From Chitinophagaceae bacterium PMP191F (GTDB lineage Bacteria; Bacteroidota; Bacteroidia; Chitinophagales; Chitinophagaceae), in the NCBI GenBank assembly GCA_001302245.1, contig LGYU01000001.1, forward strand, positions 205,183 through 269,182: 64,000 bases of DNA, given 5' to 3'. This document shows, one piece after another, positions 8,484 to 17,326 of this stretch. Under the pieces are notes generated by a model. The model was not told where the DNA came from. It made no database searches and worked only from the letters and a program-made list of their open reading frames with translations. The translations under genes and the position numbers were made by a program. The first letter of the stretch is position 1; the number at the start of each line of letters is the position of its first letter.

Positions 8484-9971
8484 ATGAAATTCATTTATCA
8501 GTTTGTTCTGATGTTGTTATGTGCTTTCGTAATAAAAGCACAATCTCCCGCAGCCAGCATTACCTGCCATTATAAAGGAGTGACATCAGGAAATGTAAAT
8601 GTTGTTATCCCTGTAAACAATACCATTTTCCGGAGCTCTGAAAAAGATATTCCCGTTTCAAAAGAAGGTGTCTGCACTATTCCGTTATCTAAAACGCAGA
8701 CGGGTTATGTAATGATCCGTGGGTTTAAAAAAACGGTAATGCTTTTTGTACAGCCTGGTGATAAACTGGTTGCAGATATTGATTCTGCCGTGGAAAAGAA
8801 TGGTATCCGGGTCACCGGTAATAATGCTGCGGGACAGGATCTGCTGAACAATGGCACCATGCCCGAAAGTTATTATACAATCATTTCCAGATACAGCAGA
8901 GATTCTACTGTAGCGTTGATAAAAGCGCATGCAGCGCAGGATAAAGAAAAAGCATTATCAGCTTTCATTCCTTTATTACAACAAAAAAAGATCAGTAAGG
9001 CTTTCTTTGATTTTGTAAAGCTTACACTGGATTATGCTTATGCTGCTGCCGAAGGCGAGGCATTTGCAGCACAATTCTATCTTACAAAACTTTCACCTGC
9101 TCATCCCCGCTATAAAGCAGTTTTTCCCGAAGATTATGCAAAAGCATGGGATGAATTGTATCAGCAATACCCGCTTACCAATCCTGAGCTGCCTCGTCTG
9201 CCGTCTTTCGATATGTTTTCAGAACGTTACCTGAATTCCTATCACTGGTTCAAGTTGGTTCAACGGGGCGATAGCATCAGCGTGAAAGATGAGAATGATG
9301 CTGTGAGGATGCGGATGCAATGGATCACTGCTGCATTTCCTGCAAACCTGGTGGAATACATGCAGGCTTCCATATTGTATGGTATTTACCTGCAGCAGGA
9401 GTTTGAAAGTGTATTGCCGGAAGTGTTTAAAGAGTTTCAGCAGAAATATCCCAAAAGTGTTTATACGCCATTTCTTGCGCCAATGAATGATAAAGTGATA
9501 GCATATCATAAAGCTGCCAATGGCAGTTTTGCAGGTGAAGAGCGGGTGATAGAGGATTACAGCAATATCAATTCCTTCGCAGGCCTTACAGAGAAATTCA
9601 AAGGGAAAATGTTCTATATAGACATGTGGGCAACCTGGTGCGGTCCCTGCAAAGCAGAGTTTGCGTTTAAAGATGACCTGCACAATTACCTGAAAGGAAA
9701 AGGCATTCCTATGCTGTATATCTCTATGGACGAGGACAGGAGAGACGAGCAATGGAAAACCATGATCAAATATTACGGGCTCAGTGGTTATCATGTGCGT
9801 ACCAATGATGCACTGCGTAAAGACCTCATGAATATTTTCTGGGATGGAAAAGGATACGCCATTCCTCGTTATGTGCTGGTAGATGCGCAGGGAAAGATTG
9901 TAGAAAAGAAAGCATTACAGCCTTCGGATAAAGAAAAGTTATACCAGCAGATCAGTAAACATCTTGAATAA
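8484..9971 (+). CDS. secreted TlpA-like thioredoxin-fold protein
   Basis: A signal peptide (hydrophobic FVLMLLCAFVIKA, cleavage near residue 20) sends the protein to the periplasm. The C-terminal 140 residues are a thioredoxin/TlpA domain with the redox motif WCGPC at residues 385-389, the strand MFYIDMWATW before it, and the cis-Pro region AIPRYVLVD near 455. The central 340 residues are helical and unrecognised, as in many Bacteroidota TlpA-like proteins with N-terminal DUF4369-type regions. Expected role is disulfide reduction in the cell envelope; the partner is unknown. A strong bidirectional terminator follows the stop. Confidence 0.85.
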   Translation: MKFIYQFVLMLLCAFVIKAQSPAASITCHYKGVTSGNVNVVIPVNNTIFRSSEKDIPVSKEGVCTIPLSKTQTGYVMIRGFKKTVMLFVQPGDKLVADIDSAVEKNGIRVTGNNAAGQDLLNNGTMPESYYTIISRYSRDSTVALIKAHAAQDKEKALSAFIPLLQQKKISKAFFDFVKLTLDYAYAAAEGEAFAAQFYLTKLSPAHPRYKAVFPEDYAKAWDELYQQYPLTNPELPRLPSFDMFSERYLNSYHWFKLVQRGDSISVKDENDAVRMRMQWITAAFPANLVEYMQASILYGIYLQQEFESVLPEVFKEFQQKYPKSVYTPFLAPMNDKVIAYHKAANGSFAGEERVIEDYSNINSFAGLTEKFKGKMFYIDMWATWCGPCKAEFAFKDDLHNYLKGKGIPMLYISMDEDRRDEQWKTMIKYYGLSGYHVRTNDALRKDLMNIFWDGKGYAIPRYVLVDAQGKIVEKKALQPSDKEKLYQQISKHLE

Positions 9972-9991
9972 TAACATCCGCAATATTATCA

Positions 9992-10026
9992 ATAAAGAAC
10001 CCGAACTTGGTGCGGGTTCTTTATTA
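9992..10026. terminator. bidirectional intrinsic terminator, 13 bp perfect stem
   Basis: AATAAAGAACCCG (9992-10004) pairs perfectly with CGGGTTCTTTATT (10014-10026) around a 9 nt loop. The stem has a GC core with A/T flanks, so it supplies a U tract in both directions. It sits between two convergent genes that end at 9971 and 10031. Confidence 0.85.
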
Positions 10027-10030
10027 TGGT

Positions 10031-10648
10031 TTACAGTGAATATTCAATCCTCACGCCGCGAAAACTTCTTTGCTCGTTTTCAGTCAGTACGGTGTTCCAT
10101 ACTTCAATAAAGTAAAAGTATTCATCCAGGATCTGCCCGCTATTGCTGAAGTGATTCACCACTTTCTCTGCATAGTTATCAGGAGGAACTGTAGTCGGTG
10201 GTAAGGAATCAAGGGCTACTTCTATTTCTCCGCTGCCGCAACGGTGATTAATATGTTTTTTCAGAATATCAACAGGCATGTCTTCTGTAGATACATTCTT
10301 ATAATAAAAGGTTACAGTTTGCAGAACGGCTCCAGCTGGTAAGGGCAATGCTGCCATAAGTGAAGTTCCGGGCATGTTGGAGATGCGCCCTGCCTGTGAT
10401 ATCTCCTGGTAACCATTGCTGCTTTGCGCAGGAAAAAAGAAGGCTGAATCTATGTACAATACCTGTGTTTGGGGTACTGATGTCATCCTGGCTGATGATG
10501 CCTTTGCTGCTTTTTTTGCAGGTGTGCTTTTAGCCTGTTTTGTAGCAGCGGCCTTTTTAGTAACAGTCTTTGTAGCTTGTTTTTTTGCTGCGGCTTTCTT
10601 TGTTGCCTGCCGGCTTGTTTTCAGGGTTTGTTTCTTTTTGGTAGCCAT
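10031..10648 (-). CDS. unknown protein with histone-H1-like Lys/Ala N-terminus
   Basis: The first 55 residues are built from Lys, Ala and Thr with repeated TKKAAAKK / PAKKAAKA units, as in histone-H1-like bacterial DNA-binding proteins. They are followed by an ordered domain of about 145 residues containing VLYIDSAFFFPAQSS, aromatic VTFYYKN and FYFIEVWNTVLTE segments. I do not recognise this C-terminal domain. The basic tail could bind nucleic acid or polyanions; that is inference from composition. I chose MATKKK as the start; ATGs two and 24 codons upstream are in frame. The gene converges on the thioredoxin-like gene through a shared terminator. Confidence 0.7.
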   Translation of the reverse strand: MATKKKQTLKTSRQATKKAAAKKQATKTVTKKAAATKQAKSTPAKKAAKASSARMTSVPQTQVLYIDSAFFFPAQSSNGYQEISQAGRISNMPGTSLMAALPLPAGAVLQTVTFYYKNVSTEDMPVDILKKHINHRCGSGEIEVALDSLPPTTVPPDNYAEKVVNHFSNSGQILDEYFYFIEVWNTVLTENEQRSFRGVRIEYSL

Positions 10649-10825
10649 AATCATAGTTTTAAGGTGAAATAGTTCATTCGGCTGCAAGGTAGATAGTTTG
10701 ATCGCTATGAAGAATACCACAAACTGGTAAATTGGATGAGTGCGTTAATGGGATACAAATAGCGAAATTGCTACAGCAACCAATCATAAATTCACCTACC
10801 TTTCCTTACCATTCATTGAGCAAAT

Positions 10826-11308
10826 ATGTCTTCAACCGAAAAATTCATACAATTGCTCAGGCATCCTTTTAAGTTCAGGATGTTCCTGTTGATGAAAATT
10901 CCCAGTGCTTTTTTTGCGGGAGTACGTATCCGTACAATTACGGAAGAAAGATGCGTGGTAACCGTTCCTTATAAATGGTTTTCACAAAATCCTTTTCGTT
11001 CTACCTATTTCGCCTGTTTATCTATGGCGGCAGAAATGAGTACAGGTGCTCTTGCCATGATATACATTCAGGGCAAACAACCACCGGTTTCCATGCTGGT
11101 AGTAAAAACTGAAAGTGCTTATTTTAAAAAAGCAACAGGCATCACCACTTTTACGTGTGAAGATGGCATTGCATTGCAACAGGCCGTTGAAAAAGCTGTT
11201 GCCACAGGCGAAGCGCAATCGTTTACAGCCCGCTCTTCCGGCATCAATGCCAAAGGTGAGGTGGTGGCAGAGTTTTTAATCACCTGGTCGTTTAAAGTAA
11301 AAAGCTGA
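10826..11308 (+). CDS. DUF4442 hotdog-fold protein (thioesterase-like)
   Basis: The whole 160-residue protein fits DUF4442, a branch of the hotdog superfamily that includes PaaI/YiiD-like acyl-CoA thioesterases. Visible marks are a hydrophobic N-terminal helix (LLRHPFKFRMFLLMKIPSAF), the strand VVTVPYKWFSQNPFRSTYFA, where Asn-Pro and the following residues form the start of the hot-dog helix, and the long helix AACLSMAAEMSTG-like region (FACLSMAAEMSTGAL). Substrate is unknown. It is a monocistronic gene flanked by a minus-strand gene and by a nested palindromic element. Confidence 0.8.
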   Translation: MSSTEKFIQLLRHPFKFRMFLLMKIPSAFFAGVRIRTITEERCVVTVPYKWFSQNPFRSTYFACLSMAAEMSTGALAMIYIQGKQPPVSMLVVKTESAYFKKATGITTFTCEDGIALQQAVEKAVATGEAQSFTARSSGINAKGEVVAEFLITWSFKVKS

Positions 11309-11383
11309 TATGAAGCTTAGCTCATGTACCAATGTAAAAAACTGGTAATGCGGATATGATAAATGTAATAATGAATGTCAATA

Positions 11384-11442
11384 TCGTTGAATCGAGTGGC
11401 TGGTGTCTCACCAGCCGGAATCAAGAACACCTGATTCAACGA
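11384..11442. repeat. nested palindromic (REP-like) element A
   Basis: An outer 10 bp perfect inverted repeat, TCGTTGAATC (11384-11393) and GATTCAACGA (11433-11442), encloses an inner perfect hairpin GGCTGGTG-TCT-CACCAGCC (11398-11416). The inner core recurs near 48018-48175, and ATTCAACGACAGTGAAT at the right end resembles ATTCAGCGACATTGAAT near 17384-17400. It lies in the gap between the DUF4442 and MBL genes and has no poly-U tract, so a transposition-derived palindrome fits better than a terminator. Confidence 0.65.
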
Positions 11443-11516
11443 CAGTGAATGAACATGTATCGCGCTTCTGCATCATCATCTCAGATTTCAAATCTTAAAA
11501 TCAGAAACATAGATAT

Positions 11517-12920
11517 ATGAAGATTGCTTTTCATGGTGCTGCACGCACGGTAACCGGCAGCAAGCACCTGCTGACACTGACGAATGGAAAAAAGTATTTA
11601 CTGGATTGTGGCATGTTTCAGGGAATGGGAGCAGACACGGATACACTGAACAAGACCTGGGGCTTTGAACCGTCGCAGGTAAGTTTCCTGATCCTGTCGC
11701 ATGCACATATCGACCACTCTGGCCTCATCCCCAAACTGGTAAAGGACGGCTTCAGGGGAACTGTTTTTTGTACACCCGCTACCCGTGAACTGACAGGCCT
11801 GCTGCTGGATGATTCTGCACGCATACAGGAAGACGATGCCAAATATGCCAATAAAAAGAATGCAATAGAAGGTCGCCCGTATGTACGGCCACTGTATACC
11901 AGTGAAGATGCCGATGCTGCAATGGCACTTTTCAAAACCGTTGAATACGGTACCTGGCAAACGGTAGATGAGAATGTGGAAGTACTGTTTACCGATGCCG
12001 GTCATATTATTGGCAGTGCTGCGGTACACCTGCGTGTAAAGGAGAGCGGCAAAACCACCCAGATTTCGTTCAGTGGTGATGTGGGCCGTTACAGGGATGC
12101 TATTCTAAAATCGCCACAGGTTTTTCCGCAGGCAGACATTATACTGCTGGAATCAACCTATGGCAACAGCCTGCACGATCTGAATATTACCACACCCGAT
12201 CAGTTGCTGGAGTGGATCAATAAAGCCTGTGTTCAGAAAAAAGGAAAACTGATAATGCCTGCATTCAGCGTAGGCCGTACACAGGAGATCCTGTATTCTC
12301 TGAACCAACTAGAACTGGAAGGTCGCCTGCCTGACCTTGATTATTTTGTAGACAGTCCGCTGAGCATTGATGCCACCGAACTGCTGAAACGTTATCCGCA
12401 GTATTTTAATAAAGGCATACAACATACGTTGGAAACAGACGACGATCCATTTTCCTTCAAAGGACTGAAATATATTAAAACAGTGGATGAATCAAAGCTG
12501 CTCAATTTCCGCAACGGTCCGTTTGTGGTGATCTCTGCCAGTGGCATGGCAGATGCCGGTAGGGTGAAGCACCACATTAGCAATACCATCGAGAACAGCC
12601 GTAATACCATCCTGTTCACCGGTTATTGCGAACCCAGTTCATTGGGTGGCCGCTTGCTGGCGGGGAAAAGAGAAGTGAGCATATACGGTGTGTCACATGA
12701 AGTACATGCAGAGATCGGTTCTATCCGCAGTATGAGTGCGCATGGCGATTATGAAGACCTGAGCCAGTTCCTTGCCTGCCAGGATCCGAAAGCTGTGCGA
12801 AAACTATTCCTGGTGCATGGTGAATACGATGTGCAATACCAGTTCAGAATGCGGTTACTGAAAAAAGGTTTTCTTGATATCGAGATCCCGCAGTTGCATG
12901 AAGAAGTAGGATTGGGATAA
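11517..12920 (+). CDS. MBL-fold/beta-CASP RNA-processing exonuclease-like protein
   Basis: The metallo-beta-lactamase zinc motif HAHIDH is at residues 62-67 and a later metal-binding segment reads TDAGHIIGSAA, followed by SFSGDVGR. The beta-CASP insert carries MPAFSVGRTQEILY and SASGMADAGRVKHH, and the C-terminal RMMBL part includes VHGEYDVQYQFRMRL. This domain order is that of the CPSF73/YSH1-like bacterial nucleases that act on RNA 3' ends. At 467 residues it is full length. Whether it is an RNase in this cell is inferred from family. A strong terminator follows. Confidence 0.88.
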   Translation: MKIAFHGAARTVTGSKHLLTLTNGKKYLLDCGMFQGMGADTDTLNKTWGFEPSQVSFLILSHAHIDHSGLIPKLVKDGFRGTVFCTPATRELTGLLLDDSARIQEDDAKYANKKNAIEGRPYVRPLYTSEDADAAMALFKTVEYGTWQTVDENVEVLFTDAGHIIGSAAVHLRVKESGKTTQISFSGDVGRYRDAILKSPQVFPQADIILLESTYGNSLHDLNITTPDQLLEWINKACVQKKGKLIMPAFSVGRTQEILYSLNQLELEGRLPDLDYFVDSPLSIDATELLKRYPQYFNKGIQHTLETDDDPFSFKGLKYIKTVDESKLLNFRNGPFVVISASGMADAGRVKHHISNTIENSRNTILFTGYCEPSSLGGRLLAGKREVSIYGVSHEVHAEIGSIRSMSAHGDYEDLSQFLACQDPKAVRKLFLVHGEYDVQYQFRMRLLKKGFLDIEIPQLHEEVGLG

Positions 12921-12956
12921 ACGTAGCGAAGAATAAAAACGACGATATACAGAAAT

Positions 12957-12987
12957 AAAAAAGCTGCTTCACGGAGCAGCTTTTTTT
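12957..12987 (+). terminator. intrinsic terminator after the MBL-fold gene
   Basis: AAAAGCTGCT and AGCAGCTTTT form a stem of at least 8 bp with GC core around a 6 nt loop, followed by a run of seven T. It lies 37 nt after the stop codon. The A tract on the left arm would also allow function in the other direction. Confidence 0.85.
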
Positions 12988-13680
12988 GTAATACTTTAAT
13001 CGGGTAATCAAAGTTTTTGTCAATAGGAAATAAGAATCTCTCCGGTTTTTCATTACTAATACTGGATGCATATTGCTTTCACAGGATGGGAAAGTTTTTC
13101 TCAAGGAGATTATTCATTGGTTCATCAACCGGATACAGATTCACGGGTTTGGTTTTAACAGGGATACAATTTGGCACCGTGATGCACTGGATTAAAAACG
13201 GGTTCTGAATACATATTCAGTTTACCAGTAATGTTTTTCAACGGATGAATGGATTATACCCCAAAGATGCCGATTCTTTACATGCACCAATGAGATTTTC
13301 GATTAACAGGCCCGTTTTATCGTTTTTTGGATATAACTGTGCTGTTAACAGAGATATAATAATTGCTATAAATAAAAAAACTAACCGAACCTGTCCAGGG
13401 TTCGGTTACAAAATTTCGTGAAATCCTATTGTATAGATGAGTAGATGAAAGCTTGTTCACTCATTATGTTATTAGGTACGGATTTCAGAGGGTTTTTGAG
13501 TTTTCCGTGTTAGACCGTCGCAATCAATATTTTATAGTATAATAATTTTAATTATCTGTTTGGCTTTTGCCGTTTGTTTTCTGACAGCACAAAGATGATG
13601 AACTATCATGGGCCTGTAAAGTTTTTTAGTTTTTCGGACGCTAAATGCCGGTGAATAACTGGAAAACTTCGATAAACAAC
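12988..13680. other. 693 nt gene-free gap with one hairpin at 13382-13408
   Basis: The gap separates the MBL gene from the convergent LytTR gene. TAACCGAACC (13382-13391) pairs perfectly with GGTTCGGTTA (13399-13408), with A-rich sequence to the left, so it could terminate the minus-strand LytTR message or an unseen transcript. A 63-codon open frame at 13017-13208 has no protein-like features. The AT-rich remainder shows nothing I can name; a decayed gene or small RNA cannot be excluded. Confidence 0.5.
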
Positions 13681-14379
13681 TCAGATAATATTCAGGCGTT
13701 TTAATATATCTGCCCGGTGAGCCTTGCTGATGGGGATCTCAGTACCCTTTATAAAGAGGTCATTTTCACGTATATCATCAATCTTTGTGATGTTAATGAT
13801 GTATGAACGGTGCACTTTTACAAAATGCTGTTTGTTCACTTTCTCTTCCAGGTTCTTAATGGTATTGTGGGTAATGTACTTTTTATCGGCTGTTACAAAT
13901 TTTACATAATCGCCCATACTTTCAATGTACAGGATATCATCATTGTTCAGGCGCACCAGTCGTCCATCGCTTTTAATAAAGATGTGATCGGCATCGTGGT
14001 GGGTAGTACCGCCAACTGTTTCAGCGGGTGCTGCCAGTATTTTTTGTAATGCTTCCTGGAAACGCTGGTAGGTAAAAGGCTTTTTTAAAAAGTCGGTTAC
14101 ATTGTATTCAAAAGCATCGTATGCATATTCCGATTTGGAGGTAGTCAATATCACTTTGGGGAAATAAGCCAGCTGGTCCAGTAATTCAAAACCCGTAGCG
14201 CCGGGCATTTCCACATCCAGGAACAACAGGTCTACCGCATTTTTATTCAGGTATTCCAGTGCTTCCTGTACATTGGTATAATGGCCTTTGACTTCAACCT
14301 GGCCGCTTTTTTCACAACACTTCGCCAGGTAGTCAGCAGCTACCTGCAGGTCTTCTACAATTAAGCAAGTCAAACTCAT
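13681..14379 (-). CDS. LytTR-family response regulator
   Basis: Residues 1-120 form a receiver domain: acidic pocket LIVED (about 6-10), phospho-acceptor Asp at 55 in LLFLDVEMPG, Thr in ILTTSK at about 80 and Lys in FLKKPF at about 102. Residues 135-232 form a LytTR DNA-binding domain, with DHIFIKSDGRLVRLN, DILYIESMGDYVKF and HFVKVHRSYIINI. Proteins of this build regulate transcription after phosphorylation. Its start overlaps the stop of the HPt gene by 4 nt (ATGA-type coupling), so the two are translated together; a hybrid kinase is divergent. The trio looks like a phosphorelay. Confidence 0.93.
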   Translation of the reverse strand: MSLTCLIVEDLQVAADYLAKCCEKSGQVEVKGHYTNVQEALEYLNKNAVDLLFLDVEMPGATGFELLDQLAYFPKVILTTSKSEYAYDAFEYNVTDFLKKPFTYQRFQEALQKILAAPAETVGGTTHHDADHIFIKSDGRLVRLNNDDILYIESMGDYVKFVTADKKYITHNTIKNLEEKVNKQHFVKVHRSYIINITKIDDIRENDLFIKGTEIPISKAHRADILKRLNII

Positions 14380-14780
14380 ATTGGATTTGCATTAAAATCT
14401 TTCAATCTCCGGTATTCCTTCTCAATCAGGTCTTTACCTTCCGCTAATGTAATTACAATTTGTTTATAATCTTGCTTAAGTTCAGGAGTGTGCAGTGCTT
14501 GCTGGCATTTGATCTCAAAGTTGCGGCACAGGTCCTGTATTCCCAGCAGGCCTACAAAACCAAAAGTAGGCTTCAGTTTATGAAAAGCACTTTTGAGGTC
14601 GTTGAGGTTATCATTCTGGTAAGCAATAGCCGCTTTTTCAACATCCTCATCAAAATGGGTAAGCGTAGTGGCAAAGATCTCCTCCACATAGGTATATTCA
14701 CCCGCATACAGGCTGAAAAGATAGTCGCTATCAAAATTTTTGTTGAAAATGAAGACGTTAGAAAATGTATTTTGGGTCAT
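14376..14780 (-). CDS. HPt-domain phosphotransfer protein
   Basis: About 134 residues, nearly all one four-helix HPt domain. The phosphorylated His is expected at about residue 67 in AFHKLKPTFGFVGL, the form that many Bacteroidota HPt proteins take. The acidic N-terminal half and the LCRNFEIKCQQA helix fit the fold. I chose the start MTQNTF; an ATG six codons upstream is in frame but lies within the -7-like sequence region. It is translationally coupled to the LytTR regulator and divergent from a hybrid kinase that ends in a receiver, which makes it the natural carrier of phosphate between the two. Confidence 0.85.
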   Translation of the reverse strand: MTQNTFSNVFIFNKNFDSDYLFSLYAGEYTYVEEIFATTLTHFDEDVEKAAIAYQNDNLNDLKSAFHKLKPTFGFVGLLGIQDLCRNFEIKCQQALHTPELKQDYKQIVITLAEGKDLIEKEYRRLKDFNANPI

Positions 14781-14795
14781 AGGAAAATAGATTTT

Positions 14796-14803
14796 CAAAT
14801 TTA
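14796..14803 (-). promoter_or_regulatory. candidate -7 element (TAAATTTG) for the HPt-LytTR operon
   Basis: On the minus strand the octamer reads TAAATTTG, a full match to TAnnTTTG, 16 nt upstream of the chosen HPt start. No clear -33 TTG is seen. If this is the promoter, the alternative upstream ATG at 14798 falls inside it, which supports the downstream start. Confidence 0.35.
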
Positions 14804-14859
14804 GCGTTGTGTGTTTACGGCAGCCCTTTTTACGTCCGTGCCTTTAATCCAATAACTCT

Positions 14860-16995
14860 ATGAAGGAGAAATTATTATATCTGGGCTGGTCTATTTACAG
14901 GGATATCGTGTATTCGGGTCTCAATGAAACCCTGTCTAAAGACCACCGGAAAAAGATCATCCGGTTTAACCAGTTTATCCTGCTTGCCCTGCTGGTGAAC
15001 TTTTTTTCCGTTATTTCCTACTTCTATCACAAGCTGTATATCAGCGCGTTAATCAATATTACATCAGCCTATTTTTTATTATTCGCTTTTTTCCTGGGCT
15101 CTAAAAGAAAGCTGGAAGCCGGGAGGATCCTCGCCGTTGTCAATGTGAACCTATACCTGATCGTTATCAGCTACATAGAAGGTCTGAAGGCCGGTGAATA
15201 CCTGTTATTCTTCCCCTACTTCCTGGTGCTGACCTTTGTGGTAAGTATACGCCGCAACTTTCGTGAACTGCTAGCAGTGTACGTTATAACGGTTATTGCC
15301 TCGCTGGTGTGTTTGAAATTGTGTCCCTATACCAACGATGTACAGGTGATCAACAACAGCATGTATGAACGGTTATACAGCAGTAACCTGATCATTTCAT
15401 TAAGTATGACCATCATTTTCTCGTATTCTATCCTGCGTATTAACAAGGATAACGAGGAAGCCATACTGCAGGAAAAAAAATTCGGCGATACTATTTTCAA
15501 TACCTCACTGGATGGTGTGTTCATCATTTTCAGCAAAACCAATACCATTGCCAGTTGTAACCAGCGGGCACTGGAATTATTTGAAGTAAAGGAACATCGT
15601 GAAATTGAAGGCACTCAAATAGAGAACTGGTTTGATGAAGACCATATCAAACAATTCAGCTCCATTGAAGAAAGTGTATCCGGAGATGTTGGTAACTGGC
15701 AGGGTGAATTGGCCTTTACTACCAAAACCGGCAGAACATTTCACGGCTATGTAAGCGTAGTTCCGTTTGGATATAAGGATACCCGGTATACCAAGATCAG
15801 TATCCTTGATGTGTCTAACGTAAAAATGGCGGAATTTGAACTGATGGTAGCCAAGGAAAAGGCCGAAGTGGCAGCCAAGGCCAAATCACGTTTCTTGTCC
15901 AATATGAGCCATGAACTGCGTACACCGCTGAATGGTATTATCGGCGCCTCCAATCTTTTATTGCAGGAAGAATACCTGGCAGCACAAAAACCACATCTTG
16001 ATATCCTGAAGTTTTCATCAGAACACATGATGATGCTGATAAATGATATCCTGGATTATAATAAAATAGAGGCCGGTAAGCTGGAATTGTCAGAAACATC
16101 GGTAGGTATGAAGGAATTTATTCAGCAGATCGCTTCACAGTTTGCCACGGAAGCCCGTGCCAAAGGGCTTGAATTTACCATTGACTTTGATGACCGGCTG
16201 GATCTTGATCTGATCACCGACGAAACAAGACTGAACCAGGTGCTGAGCAACCTGCTGTCCAATGCTGTGAAGTTTACACCTTCTGGCCGCATTACACTGG
16301 CTGTACGCAAACTGTTCTCGTCCAGTTCAAAGGCTACCATCCAGTTCATCGTGGTAGATACGGGCATTGGTATTCCTAAGAATAAGCATAAAGAAGTTTT
16401 TGAAAGTTTTACCCAGGCCGATATCAATACCACGCGCAAATATGGTGGTACAGGATTGGGACTGGCCATTACCAAGAAGATAGTGAATATGTTCAACAGC
16501 GATCTGTTGCTGGAAAGCGAAGAAGGTAAGGGTACGGCCTTTCACTTTACGGTAGAACTAAAAGTGAATGAAAACAAGCGCCAGTACATACATGAAGCGA
16601 ATGAACAGGAAGCCGTAGATCTGCAGGGTGTTAAGGTGCTGATAGCCGAAGACAACCCGGTGAACCTGTCCGTGGCGCGTCGCTTTCTGACCAAGTGGGG
16701 GGTAACGGTATGCGAGGCCACCAATGGCAAAGAGGCTGTAGAGCGTTTTGCAAACGACCGTTATGATCTGTTGCTGATTGACCTGGAAATGCCTGAAATG
16801 GACGGCGCTACTGCATTGCGTGAGATCAGGAAGGTCAATAAACAAATCCCCGTACTGGCATTTACAGCAGCCGTATACGATGATATGCAGGCCGACCTGT
16901 TGCAGAAGGGGTTTACTGATTTTGTACACAAACCTTTCCGCCCGGGTGAGTTGCACGCAAAAATAGCCGGTCTGGTGGCAGCTTTACGTGCTTAA
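14860..16995 (+). CDS. membrane hybrid sensor histidine kinase/response regulator
   Basis: The domain order is: membrane region with about six hydrophobic segments (about residues 30-195), PAS-like domain (about 205-325, GDTIFNTSLDGVFII onward), HisKA with phospho-acceptor His at 351 in NMSHELRTPLNGI, HATPase with DETRLNQVLSNLLSNAVKF, DTGIGIP and YGGTGLGLAI, and a C-terminal receiver with Asp at 641 in LLIDLEMPEMDG. All catalytic motifs are intact. The signal sensed is unknown. The gene is divergent from the HPt-LytTR pair with 79 nt between start codons, so phosphate could pass from kinase to own receiver, to HPt and then to the LytTR regulator. Confidence 0.93.
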   Translation: MKEKLLYLGWSIYRDIVYSGLNETLSKDHRKKIIRFNQFILLALLVNFFSVISYFYHKLYISALINITSAYFLLFAFFLGSKRKLEAGRILAVVNVNLYLIVISYIEGLKAGEYLLFFPYFLVLTFVVSIRRNFRELLAVYVITVIASLVCLKLCPYTNDVQVINNSMYERLYSSNLIISLSMTIIFSYSILRINKDNEEAILQEKKFGDTIFNTSLDGVFIIFSKTNTIASCNQRALELFEVKEHREIEGTQIENWFDEDHIKQFSSIEESVSGDVGNWQGELAFTTKTGRTFHGYVSVVPFGYKDTRYTKISILDVSNVKMAEFELMVAKEKAEVAAKAKSRFLSNMSHELRTPLNGIIGASNLLLQEEYLAAQKPHLDILKFSSEHMMMLINDILDYNKIEAGKLELSETSVGMKEFIQQIASQFATEARAKGLEFTIDFDDRLDLDLITDETRLNQVLSNLLSNAVKFTPSGRITLAVRKLFSSSSKATIQFIVVDTGIGIPKNKHKEVFESFTQADINTTRKYGGTGLGLAITKKIVNMFNSDLLLESEEGKGTAFHFTVELKVNENKRQYIHEANEQEAVDLQGVKVLIAEDNPVNLSVARRFLTKWGVTVCEATNGKEAVERFANDRYDLLLIDLEMPEMDGATALREIRKVNKQIPVLAFTAAVYDDMQADLLQKGFTDFVHKPFRPGELHAKIAGLVAALRA

Positions 16996-17148
16996 AATTT
17001 GTTAATATACTAAATTTATAGAGTATTGTGTAGTATTATTGTAGAACAGTCAAAATGACTCTAACGCATAATCAAAAATAATCCGGGGCAGAGCGCGCAG
17101 CAAGCATTCCCGGTATCAACGAAAGCTGCTGCAAATTTTCTCATGTGA

Positions 17149-17182
17149 CAAGCAACCCCGATTCTTCGGGGTGCTTTTTTTT
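17149..17182 (+). terminator. intrinsic terminator downstream of the hybrid kinase
   Basis: AAGCAACCCCGA and TCGGGGTGCTT form a stem with one bulged A around a short TTCT-type loop, followed by eight T. It lies about 155 nt after the kinase stop, so the transcript has a long 3' tail (16996-17148) in which I see no gene; a small RNA from that stretch is possible but unsupported. Confidence 0.8.
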
Positions 17183-17225
17183 ATGGAGTAGTGAATGATG
17201 AAAAGTCAATCCATATAATCGAATC

Positions 17226-17326
17226 AAGCTCCGGAGGAGCTACCCGCCCATCGTAAAGCAAATTTGATCAGTAGCATTCAGCTCCGTCAGGAGCTCCCTG
17301 AAAAATACAGGAGGCTCGTGACGGAG
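17226..17326. repeat. REP-like palindromic element B (AGCTCCGnAGGAGCT)
   Basis: One palindromic unit, AGCTCCGGAGGAGCT, is at 17227-17241. A second, GCTCCGTCAGGAGCTCCCTG at 17281-17300, faces a degenerate reverse copy at 17307-17326 (17 of 20 positions complementary), giving a large hairpin with a 6 nt loop. Sequence to about 17410 may belong to the same element, ending in ATTCAGCGACATTGAAT. No transposase gene is present. I know similar AGCTCCG...AGGAGC palindromes from intergenic DNA of other Bacteroidota. Confidence 0.6.

Noticed and set aside
13017..13208. 63-codon frame in the gap after the MBL-fold gene
   Set aside because: No family, no signal peptide, no clear codon bias and no promoter; the gap is AT-rich and may hold only terminators.
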